The position numbers were made by a program, and so were the translations under genes. Positions 25,295-32,189 of a DNA stretch of 40,236 nt are shown here, piece by piece. The stretch is from CALBZH01 sp964538515. Lineage in GTDB: Bacteria; Desulfobacterota; Syntrophobacteria; Syntrophobacterales; Syntrophobacteraceae. Within the stretch, counting starts at the first letter, position 1, and each line of letters begins with the position of its first letter. Under the pieces are notes generated by a model, which saw nothing but the letters and a program-made list of their open reading frames with translations, was not told the DNA's origin and ran no database searches. Location of the stretch: positions 1-40,236 of the forward strand of contig CAZIEW010000052.1 of assembly GCA_964538515.1 (NCBI GenBank). Reading direction: 5' to 3'.

Positions 25295-26476
25295 ATGAAC
25301 GATTACAGTGCCGGACAGCCATATGTCCGTGGTGCTCCGTCAGCGTTGTTCCACAGAGCACACCCCCCTTTGATTCCCCCCTGGAGGGGGGGTGTGGGGT
25401 GTTCTCTTGCCCGGCAGACACTCTTTGACGGAGCACAACGCCCACACCGTCATCCCGGCGAAGGCCGGGATCCAGTCGGATATCAGAAGACTCCGGATTC
25501 CGCCCTTCGCCGGAATGACGCTCATTGTTGTTCCGAGCGCTTCATCCTGTGCCGCTTCCCGTGCCGGTTTGTACGGCTCAAGTCCACGACGGCAAATCTG
25601 CTCATGGCCTTCGCGATCCTGATGTCCTGCCTCGGTGCGCCGTGCGCCGCGATCGTCATTACGGACGACTTGGGCAGAACCATCACCCTGGCGCAGCCCG
25701 CCCGGAGGATCATCCCGCTTTACGGGGCGTTTTCCGAGATGCTGTTCGCCATGGGGGCCGGCAGTCAGGTGGCCGCACGCACCCAGGCCGATCAATTCCC
25801 ACCTGAGATCGAGAAGCTGCCTTCGATCGGCACACACATGAAGCCGAACGTGGAAATGATCCTGGGGCTCAAGCCGGATCTCGTGATCCAGAGTGAGGCC
25901 CGCAGCGCGGCCAGCGACGAGGTCAGGAAGATCCAAGAGGCGGGAATCCCCGTTGCCGTCTTCGGAGCGGAGCGCTTCGACGATCTCTTCTCCGTGATGC
26001 GCCGTCTGGGGGATCTGGCCGGCCGCCCGGATGAAGCTGAAAAGACCGTCGCATCGCTCAAAGAGCGCCTCCGAGCCGTGCTCGCGCGCGTGGACGGCGT
26101 CGACAAGAAGCGACGGGTCTTCTTTGAAGTTCGTTCGGAGCCTCTTGCGGCGGCAGGGCAGGGCTCCATCGTGCAGGAGGTCATCGAAGCCGCTGGTGCG
26201 GAGAATGTGGTGAAGAGCCCGAAAGGGATCATCCAATACAATCTGGAGACGCTGCTCACCGAGGACGTGGATTTCTACGTGGTCCAGCGCGGGCCCATGA
26301 ACCGAAATCCCGTCGAGCCCGCCCGCAGGACGCACTTCGACCGGCTGCGCGCGGTGCGCGAGGGGAAGGTGCTGACGGTGGATGAGCACATTTACTCCCG
26401 GCCGGGGCCGCGATCCGTTCAAGCGGTGGAAGAGCTGGCAGCCGCGCTCTATCCCGAGCGGTTTGCCGACAAGTGA
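25295..26476 (+). CDS. btuF: Periplasmic corrinoid-binding protein (BtuF-like) with repeat-derived N-terminus
   Basis: From about residue 120 the product is a normal BtuF/FepB-type binding protein: VITDDLGRTITLAQPARRIIPL, SEMLFAMGAGSQVAART, LKPDLVIQSEA and a final SVQAVEELAAALYPE. A hydrophobic signal core (NLLMAFAILMSCLGAPCAA) precedes it. The only in-frame ATGs are 25295, which has GAGGAG four bases upstream, and 25604, which begins inside the signal core and lacks a basic region. Codons 25295-25603 run through two palindromic repeats without a stop. Either translation starts at 25295 with a long odd leader, or the original start was lost. The start is therefore uncertain while the mature domain is secure. 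Confidence 0.8.
   Translation: MNDYSAGQPYVRGAPSALFHRAHPPLIPPWRGGVGCSLARQTLFDGAQRPHRHPGEGRDPVGYQKTPDSALRRNDAHCCSERFILCRFPCRFVRLKSTTANLLMAFAILMSCLGAPCAAIVITDDLGRTITLAQPARRIIPLYGAFSEMLFAMGAGSQVAARTQADQFPPEIEKLPSIGTHMKPNVEMILGLKPDLVIQSEARSAASDEVRKIQEAGIPVAVFGAERFDDLFSVMRRLGDLAGRPDEAEKTVASLKERLRAVLARVDGVDKKRRVFFEVRSEPLAAAGQGSIVQEVIEAAGAENVVKSPKGIIQYNLETLLTEDVDFYVVQRGPMNRNPVEPARRTHFDRLRAVREGKVLTVDEHIYSRPGPRSVQAVEELAAALYPERFADK
25332..25436. repeat. Palindromic repeat family A, copy 2
   Basis: Its ends GTGCTCCGTCA and TGACGGAGCAC are perfect 11-bp inverted repeats. The interior matches the other copies (CACCCCCCTTTGATTCC, and CTTGCCCGGCA near the right end). It lies in the open frame ahead of btuF. 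Confidence 0.75.
25448..25520. repeat. Palindromic repeat family C, copy 1 (CGTCATCCCGGCG ends)
   Basis: CGTCATCCCGGCGAAGGCC at the left and CTTCGCCGGAATGACG at the right form an inverted pair of the kind CGTCATTCCCGCGAAGGCGGG that is scattered in many proteobacterial genomes. It lies just before the btuF signal sequence, in its open frame. Confidence 0.65.
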
Positions 26477-27987
26477 GCGGCCGGATCCCGATGAAGCAGC
26501 AGGACGACAGCCCAGTCAAACGCGGAGCCCGGGGCTCGGATGGACAGAAGAAGCGCCGAGGCCGACTTCGAATCGGATTCAGCACGGGAACGGCGGTTTC
26601 CGCGGCGGCGCGTGCGGCCTTGCGGCTTCTCCTCACGGGTGAGCGGCCCGACGTCGTTGCGGTTCGTCTTCCCGGTGGCATCTATCTCCCCGTCCCCGTT
26701 CTCGAGACCCGGTCGGTCGGCGAGGATGCGTGGGCCACGGTGATCAAGGACGGTGGCGACGACCCCGACGTGACGCATGGAGCGGAGATCCGAGTGCGGG
26801 TCCGTCTCGTGCAAAACGGCAAAAGTGCTCCCCTGGCACCTGCCAACTCCCCCCTTGAGGGAGGCAAGGGGGGTGTGATATCGGGTACGCTCACACGGAG
26901 CGATGAGCCAACACTCCCCTGCCCCCCTCGAGGGGGGAATGTGGATGAGGACGCGCAAGCTCTAGGCAACAAAATGCTCCGACGATGCCTTCCCCGAGCT
27001 CAAAAGGGGTGCTCGGACGAGGACGCGCCGGCCCTCAGGGGGGCGAGCGTCATGGCGGGCGTGTGCGTCATCGCGGGAGAGGGAGTCGGCGTCGTCACCA
27101 AGCCCGGGCTTCCGGTGGGCGTCGGGGAGCCAGCCGTCAATCCGGTCCCGAGAGAAATGCTGCTGATCAACCTGAGAGAGGAGCTTCAACGCTGCGGGGT
27201 GGTCGAGGGGGCGGTCTCTCTTTCGGATGCTTCGCGGTCCAGGAAGGCTCCTGTGCGTCCTTTTGTCTGGCTGGGAGGTCATGACGAGGCGCCGTCCGCC
27301 ACAGGAGTCGTGCTGGAAGTGGAGATCGCGGTTCCCCGTGGCGTGGAGCTGGCCCGTCATACCCTGAATCCACGTCTTGGGATTGTCGGCGGCATCTCCA
27401 TCCTCGGAACGACGGGCCTGGTCAAACCGTTTTCTCATGAAGCCTACGAGGAAACGATCCTGGCAGCCTTGACGGTCGCTCGTTCGAACGGGTGCGACCG
27501 GGTAGTTTTGAGCACCGGCGGCAAGAGCGAGAAGCTGGCGCAGCGTGCTCTCCCTGAGCTTCCGGGCGAGGCCTTTGTGCAGATTGCCGACTTCTTCGCC
27601 TACTCGGTGCGGACGGCCGCGCAAATGGGCTTCTCGGGAATCGTGCACAGCGTGTTTTTCGGAAAGGCGGTTAAGATGGCCCGCGGGCACGCGTATACGC
27701 ATGCGCACAAGGTGGCCCTGGATCTCGAGCCGCTGGCGGCCTCCGCCAGGGAGGCCGGTTACGGTGACGGCCTGTGCCGGGAGCTGGCGAGCGCGAACAC
27801 CGCTCAGCACGCCCTGGAAATTCTGCTGGCGAACGGGGCGCACGATCTGATCGAGGGCGTCGCCCGACAGGCCTTGGCGCAGTCGGTGCGCATGGCCGAA
27901 TCGGTACGCGAGGTCAGGCTGCTGCTCTTCGACCAGAAGGGCGGCCTTCTCGCGGATGTACGCCAAGGAGGGGAGCAACCGGGATGA
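26473..27987 (+). CDS. cbiD: Cobalt-precorrin-5B C1-methyltransferase (CbiD) with internal repeat insertion
   Basis: The product has 504 residues, whereas CbiD proteins usually have about 350-390. CbiD motifs flank an anomaly: RIGFSTGTAVSAAARAAL and IKDGGDDPDVTHGAEI before, then GEGVGVVTKPGLPVGVG, LNPRLGIVGGISILGTTG, STGGKSEK and GKAVKMARGHAYTHAHK after. Between them, about residues 114-195 are unlike the family and include a family B palindromic repeat (encoding residues 125-156) kept in frame. CbiD methylates C1 and marks the anaerobic corrin route. It starts with a GTG overlapping the btuF stop; an ATG at 26491 is also possible. The stop overlaps the next start (ATGA). Confidence 0.9.
   Translation: MSGRIPMKQQDDSPVKRGARGSDGQKKRRGRLRIGFSTGTAVSAAARAALRLLLTGERPDVVAVRLPGGIYLPVPVLETRSVGEDAWATVIKDGGDDPDVTHGAEIRVRVRLVQNGKSAPLAPANSPLEGGKGGVISGTLTRSDEPTLPCPPRGGNVDEDAQALGNKMLRRCLPRAQKGCSDEDAPALRGASVMAGVCVIAGEGVGVVTKPGLPVGVGEPAVNPVPREMLLINLREELQRCGVVEGAVSLSDASRSRKAPVRPFVWLGGHDEAPSATGVVLEVEIAVPRGVELARHTLNPRLGIVGGISILGTTGLVKPFSHEAYEETILAALTVARSNGCDRVVLSTGGKSEKLAQRALPELPGEAFVQIADFFAYSVRTAAQMGFSGIVHSVFFGKAVKMARGHAYTHAHKVALDLEPLAASAREAGYGDGLCRELASANTAQHALEILLANGAHDLIEGVARQALAQSVRMAESVREVRLLLFDQKGGLLADVRQGGEQPG
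26846..26940. repeat. Palindromic repeat family B inside cbiD
   Basis: CTCCCCCCTTGAGGGAGG at the left and CCCCCCTCGAGGGGGGAAT at the right form an imperfect inverted pair over about 30 bp each, as in the extragenic family B copies. It is free of in-frame stop codons and is read through as part of CbiD. A 13-base direct repeat GAYGAGGACGCGC follows at 26944-26956 and 27016-27028. Confidence 0.7.
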
Positions 27988-29282
27988 TGCTTCAACGTCC
28001 CATTCAGCCCGAGGAATGGTCGCCTCCCCTGGTTCTCCTGGTGGGGGTGGGGGCCGGGCCGGAAGACTTGAGCATGGCGGCTCACCGATGGCTGTCGCGG
28101 GCGGAGGTGCTCTTCGGAGGCAAGCGCCACCTGGAGCAGTTCGCGAGCCACCCGGCCATGAAGCTGAGCTGGGAATCGCCGCTCGAGCGTTCCTTTGATC
28201 GTGTGCAGGAGCTTTCAGCCCGCTTGCGGACGGCGGTCCTGGCATCGGGGGACCCCTTCTTTTTCGGGATTGGAGGCAAGCTGATCGCACGGCTGGGCAG
28301 GGAGCGCGTCCACACGCTGCCCGGGGTAAGCTCGGTGCAGCTGCTGTTTGCGCGGATCGGCGAGCCCTGGGAGCGCGCGAAAGTCTTGAGCCTTCACGGG
28401 CGTGGGGCGGCCATGGAAGACGGCTCCTGGGTGCACCAGGTTCGGGCCCACTCACGGGTGGTGCTGTTCACGGATGCGCACCACTCGCCCGATCGGATCG
28501 CTCGGACGCTGCTTGATGCGGGATTGCAGGCGTGCGCGCTGGTGGTGGGGGAAAATCTTGGGAGGGACGATGAGCGGGTTTCCGAGCTCTCCCTGACGGA
28601 CGCGGCTGCGGGCTCCTTTGCGCCGCTGAACCTCGTTCTCGTCAAATCGGACGTTGTCGGGCCCGCTGGAGGAAGGGGATTTGATGAGTATTATCCCCTC
28701 TTCGGGCTGCCGGAGGGCGCGTACGCTCACGAGGCCGGGCTGATCACCAAGGCGGAGGTTCGTGCGATTGTCCTGGCGCAGCTGGAGCTGCGGCCCGGAC
28801 TGACGCTTTGGGACCTGGGCGCGGGAAGCGGATCGGTGGCCATCGAGGCGGCGCGGCTGGCACCACTCGGCTGCGTCTTCGCCATCGAACGGAACGAGGC
28901 CCGCTATCGGGACCTCAACGAAAACATCGAGCGGCTGGCTTCCTCAAAGGTCCGTGCCATCCACGGCCCTGCGCTGGACCGCCTTGCCGGCCTCCCCGAC
29001 CCGGATCGGGTCTTCATCGGCGGAAGCGGCGCGGAGCTTGAAGATCTGCTGGCAACCGTCGCGGCCAGGTTGAGGCCGTGTGGGATCGTCGTGCAGACGG
29101 CCGTGTCCCTGGACACCCTGTCGACGGTTCGCTCGTTTTGGAAACAACAGTCGGGAATTGCCCTGGAGCTGCTGCAGGTGCAGGTGAGCCGCGCGGTTCC
29201 CATTGGCCTCTCGGAGCGATTCGATCCGCAGAATCCCGTGTTTGTCATCAAGGTGACGAAGGCAAGCCACGGTACGCCGTGA
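27984..29282 (+). CDS. cbiET: Fused CbiE-CbiT, precorrin-6Y/7 C5,C15-methyltransferase, decarboxylating
   Basis: The product has 432 residues. The CbiE half (about 12-225) is a tetrapyrrole methylase with VLLVGVGAGPEDLSMAA, ASGDPFFFGIGGKL and LPGVSSVQLLFARIGEPWE. The CbiT half (about 245-430) is a class I methyltransferase with GLITKAEVRAIVLAQLEL and LWDLGAGSGSVAIEAARL. Together they methylate C5 and C15 and remove the C12 acetate carboxyl, as CobL does. The ATG overlaps the cbiD stop by ATGA. Separate cbiE and cbiT genes are not needed. Confidence 0.92.
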   Translation: MMLQRPIQPEEWSPPLVLLVGVGAGPEDLSMAAHRWLSRAEVLFGGKRHLEQFASHPAMKLSWESPLERSFDRVQELSARLRTAVLASGDPFFFGIGGKLIARLGRERVHTLPGVSSVQLLFARIGEPWERAKVLSLHGRGAAMEDGSWVHQVRAHSRVVLFTDAHHSPDRIARTLLDAGLQACALVVGENLGRDDERVSELSLTDAAAGSFAPLNLVLVKSDVVGPAGGRGFDEYYPLFGLPEGAYAHEAGLITKAEVRAIVLAQLELRPGLTLWDLGAGSGSVAIEAARLAPLGCVFAIERNEARYRDLNENIERLASSKVRAIHGPALDRLAGLPDPDRVFIGGSGAELEDLLATVAARLRPCGIVVQTAVSLDTLSTVRSFWKQQSGIALELLQVQVSRAVPIGLSERFDPQNPVFVIKVTKASHGTP

Positions 29283-29316
29283 GCTGAATTGGCTTCATGT
29301 CCAAGAAAGGTTCAGC

Positions 29317-30096
29317 ATGCATCACCCCATCCATTTTGTGGGAGCCGGTCCTGGGGACCCCGAGCTGATCACCGTCAAGGGACAGCGACTGGTTGCTCAA
29401 GCCGATCGGATCGTCTATGCGGGGTCACTCGTTCCGGAATCCTTGATCGAAAGCCGGAAGGCCGGGGCGGAAGTCTTCAACAGCGCCTCCCTGAGTCTGC
29501 CCGAAACCCATGATCTCCTCGCCGAGGCCTATCGGCAGGGGAAGCGAGTGGTGCGGTTGCACACGGGGGACCCGAGCCTGTACGGCGCGATCCAGGAGCA
29601 GATGGAGCTTCTCGACCGGGAGGGAATTCCGTACGAAGTCGTCCCCGGGGTGTCGGTCGTATTCGCCGCCGCCGCCGCCCTGAAGCAGGAGCTCACGCTT
29701 CCGGATGTCTCCCAGACGCTGATCCTGACGCGGATGGAAGGCCGAACCCCCGTGCCGGAAGAGGAAAGGCTCCGCGCCCTCGCATCCCATCGGGCCACCA
29801 TGGCCATTTACCTCAGCGTCCAGAGCATCGACAAGGTGGCTCGAGAGCTGGCTGAGCACTACCCACCGGAAACGCCGGTTGTGGTCGCTTACCGCGTGGG
29901 CTGGGACGATGAGCGATTCGTCGAGGGGACCCTGGCGGATATCGTGGAGCGGGCTCGCGAAGCCGGAATCACGCGCCAGGCCCTGATCCTGGTCGGGAAT
30001 GTGCTCGGTGCCCGAGCCGGGAAGTCGTTCAAGCGATCCAAGCTCTACGATGAGTCGTTCGATCACGGCTACCGGAAAGGTCGCTCTCCTGTCTGA
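29317..30096 (+). CDS. cbiF: Cobalt-precorrin-4 C11-methyltransferase (CbiF/CobM)
   Basis: The 259-residue protein has the CbiF pattern: HFVGAGPGDPELITVKGQRL, YAGSLVPESLI, HTGDPSLYGAIQEQMELLD, VPGVSVVFAAAAAL, QTLILTRMEGRTPVPEEE and a final QALILVGNVLG. It adds the C11 methyl group that CbiC later moves. AGAAAGG precedes the ATG by six bases. It follows cbiET by 34 bp. CbiG, which normally acts just after it, is not encoded next to it. Confidence 0.93.
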   Translation: MHHPIHFVGAGPGDPELITVKGQRLVAQADRIVYAGSLVPESLIESRKAGAEVFNSASLSLPETHDLLAEAYRQGKRVVRLHTGDPSLYGAIQEQMELLDREGIPYEVVPGVSVVFAAAAALKQELTLPDVSQTLILTRMEGRTPVPEEERLRALASHRATMAIYLSVQSIDKVARELAEHYPPETPVVVAYRVGWDDERFVEGTLADIVERAREAGITRQALILVGNVLGARAGKSFKRSKLYDESFDHGYRKGRSPV

Positions 30097-30188
30097 TGGG
30101 GGGCCATGTGCGGACCCCATTGTCGTACCGTTTAAAATTGTCGCGCCCGCTTCCTCGCGCGCAACAAAAGCAGTTGGAGCTTCAGCCT

Positions 30189-31106
30189 ATGCAGGGCAGC
30201 AAGGATACCAGGCGGTGCGTACCGCCGATGGTGCGTGATCAGGCCCAGGGGCCTCGCCAGGGCGATGGCCGTGGCAACGGGCTCTTGTCCGTTGTGAGTC
30301 TGGGGCCTGGAGGTCGGGAGTACCTGGCTCCGGCCGCTTTGAGCGCTTTGGCCCGGGCGGAGGTCATTGTGGGTTACAAGACCTACTTGGACCTCATCCG
30401 GGATCTCATCGCTGAGAAGGAAGTCCTCTCGAGCGGCATGCGCAGGGAGATCGAGCGCTGCGGCGCGGCCATCGACCGGGCCCTTGCGGGAAGTCGGGTG
30501 GCGCTTGTGTCGAGCGGCGATGCGGGGATCTACGGCATGGCCGGACTGGTGCTCGATCTGTGTCGTGAGCGCGGGGTGAAGGCTTGGACCGGCAGGCCCG
30601 CTCCATCAAACGGAACCCACGGTCTTTCGGTCGAGATCATCCCGGGAGTTCCCGCCTTCAATGCGGCGGCTTCCCGCGTGGGCGCCCCGCTCATGCATGA
30701 CTTCGCAGCGGTGAGCTTGAGTGACCATCTGACTCCCTGGGAAACCATCGAGCGTCGGCTGGCCGCCGTGGCGGAGGCGGACTTCGTCATTGCCATCTAC
30801 AACCCCAGAAGCAAGAGCCGGCCGAATTTCCTGGAGCAGGCCCAGCGGATATTGCTCCGCCATCGGGCGTCGGAAACGCCCGTGGCTATTGTGCACGCCG
30901 CCATGAGGGACGACGAGTGGACGCGGCTGGTGACCTTGTCCACGATCCCCTTCGAGGACGTGGACATGCAGTCGATCCTGATCGTTGGCAACAGTCGCAC
31001 CTATGCGTGGGACGGATGGATGGTGACCCCGCGGGGGTACCTGGAGAAGTACGGACCACCACCCCTTTCCGGCTCGCCAGATCAGCCGGCATCCCCCGAA
31101 TCATGA
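30189..31106 (+). CDS. cbiH: Cobalt-precorrin-3B C17-methyltransferase (CbiH/CobJ)
   Basis: From this ATG the product has 305 residues. Family features are VVSLGPGGREYLAPAAL, VGYKTYLDLI, SSGDAGIYGMAGLVLDL, IIPGVPAFNAAASRVGAPL, HDFAAVSLSDHLTPWE and FVIAIYNPRSKSRP. It methylates C17 and drives ring contraction. TTGGAG lies nine bases before this ATG. A longer frame starts at 30096, overlapping the cbiF stop by one base (TGATG), but the intervening codons look non-coding. The ATG at 30228 is also possible. The family-like part starts about 30 residues in. It is the last gene of the corrin operon. Confidence 0.88.
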   Translation: MQGSKDTRRCVPPMVRDQAQGPRQGDGRGNGLLSVVSLGPGGREYLAPAALSALARAEVIVGYKTYLDLIRDLIAEKEVLSSGMRREIERCGAAIDRALAGSRVALVSSGDAGIYGMAGLVLDLCRERGVKAWTGRPAPSNGTHGLSVEIIPGVPAFNAAASRVGAPLMHDFAAVSLSDHLTPWETIERRLAAVAEADFVIAIYNPRSKSRPNFLEQAQRILLRHRASETPVAIVHAAMRDDEWTRLVTLSTIPFEDVDMQSILIVGNSRTYAWDGWMVTPRGYLEKYGPPPLSGSPDQPASPES

Positions 31107-31204
31107 GCCTGCCCTTATGCGTCTGGGCTGGGCGGTCCATCGGCCCGGCCTGCCCCCGCCGCATGGGGCCTGGCCTGCCCCGCCGCGCTCCATAAAGACT
31201 TCCC

Positions 31205-31316
31205 TTTTGTCCCGTCATAGAAGTCTCGCCGGGCAAGACCAACACCCCCCCAACCTCCCTCGAGGGAGGAACCAAAGGGGGGTGTCCCCTGCGAAACAAA
31301 GCTGACAGAGCACTAG
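31205..31316. repeat. Palindromic repeat family A, copy 3
   Basis: It aligns with the reverse complement of the 37816-37922 copy: CCGTCATAGAAGTCTCGCC, GGGCAAGACCAACACCCCCC, AAGGGGGGTGTCCCCTGCG and the end GACAGAGCACTAG. The left end is degraded. The 31107-31204 stretch before it holds a C/G-rich tract and no gene. Confidence 0.65.
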
Positions 31317-31331
31317 TGGGCCTGTTGGCCC

Positions 31332-31360
31332 TTGACCGCACGTTCACCTGTAATTAGTAA
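31332..31360 (+). promoter_or_regulatory. Candidate promoter of the rhodanese gene
   Basis: TTGACC is followed, after 17 bases, by TAGTAA in an AT-rich patch 60-90 bp before the start. The -10 match is poor, so this is tentative. Confidence 0.3.
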
Positions 31361-31420
31361 TCAAAGTCAACTTGATCGCAATTCACTCAAATGGTTGAGC
31401 TGCTGAATAAGGATGCCGTC

Positions 31421-31825
31421 ATGAAGCGAGATGTTTCGATAGGGGTGGGTGCAGTGCTCTTGCTGTATGCGTTCTTTTCTTGGAGCGGCGTGGCTTCAGC
31501 CGCGGGCTACTCCATGATCACGGTGGACGATCTCAAGGCGATGTTGAACGACAAGGGAGTCACCATCTTGGACGTTCGGCCGAGCACCAGCTGGCTGTTC
31601 AGCATGTCCAAGATCAAGGGGGCCATCAGAGAAAATCCCAATGAGGTGGCCGAGTGGCAGCGCAAGTATTCCAAGGATAGCCCCATCGTTCTCTACTGCC
31701 AGACCGACGTCACAAGCATGGGAGTGGGGCGCAGACTCGCTGCCGCGGGGTTCCAGAACGTCTACGTGCTGAAGGGGGGATGGAGCGAGTGGTCCCACGC
31801 AAGGCTGCCGGCCGAGGGGAAATAG
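31421..31825 (+). CDS. Exported rhodanese-like protein
   Basis: The 134-residue product has a signal peptide (MKRDVSIGVGAVLLLYAFF, ending ASAAG) and a single rhodanese domain: ITVDDLKAML, ILDVRPSTSW, and the active loop LYCQTDVTSM with Cys93, then VYVLKGGWSEW. It should carry a persulfide or act in redox or sulfur transfer in the periplasm. The native substrate is unknown. A Shine-Dalgarno-like AAGGA lies seven bases before this ATG; an in-frame ATG at 31391 gives a longer, less signal-like start. It stands alone. Confidence 0.83.
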   Translation: MKRDVSIGVGAVLLLYAFFSWSGVASAAGYSMITVDDLKAMLNDKGVTILDVRPSTSWLFSMSKIKGAIRENPNEVAEWQRKYSKDSPIVLYCQTDVTSMGVGRRLAAAGFQNVYVLKGGWSEWSHARLPAEGK

Positions 31826-31903
31826 GCATCTCGGCTCGAACGTGGCGGCTCGCCTCCCAATTCATCGATTTCTGTTTCTCTCCCTGTTCTTTTCCCTTGA
31901 CGG

Positions 31904-31931
31904 GCTGATTCTGTAAAACCAGAATCAGCCC
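31904..31931. repeat. Perfect hairpin downstream of the rhodanese gene
   Basis: GGCTGATTCTG and CAGAATCAGCC pair perfectly around TAAAAC. No T-tract follows, so it may be a Rho-assisted or weak terminator, or a repeat remnant. Confidence 0.5.
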
Positions 31932-31952
31932 TACGTCTTCTGTCTCATTCAG

Positions 31953-32065
31953 GTAACTTCTCAATAAGTTCGGGTAATGTCGGGGCTGTAGGTCGGGTTT
32001 CCAACCCGACAGCCGCAGCCAGGGCGTCGGGATGGAATCCCGACCTACTCTTATTGAGAAGTTAC
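31953..32065. mobile_element. 113-bp MITE-like element with 8-bp target duplication
   Basis: Perfect 16-bp terminal inverted repeats GTAACTTCTCAATAAG (31953-31968) and CTTATTGAGAAGTTAC (32050-32065) bound a non-coding interior made of two smaller GTAGGTCGGG/CCCGAC palindromes. The same eight bases, TCATTCAG, flank both ends (31945-31952 and 32066-32073). This is a target-site duplication. GTAA termini and 8-bp duplications are typical of the IS66 family, so such a transposase elsewhere in the genome may have moved it. The gene-free span 31826-32189 otherwise holds only the hairpin. Confidence 0.82.
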
Positions 32066-32189
32066 TCATTCAGCTCGGTCTATCCCGTCTGTTCCCTGGT
32101 CATGAGAGGGGGTGCGGAGGTTCCGGTCGGGACGGCACGCTCCATCTGAAATCCGAAAGAGTCATCGTCATTTCTGACAGGGGGGAGCC

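Noticed and set aside
30096..30188. Longer cbiH start overlapping the cbiF stop
   Set aside because: TGATG overlap is attractive, but the added 31 codons look non-coding and lie ahead of an already extended N-terminus. It is kept as an alternative only.
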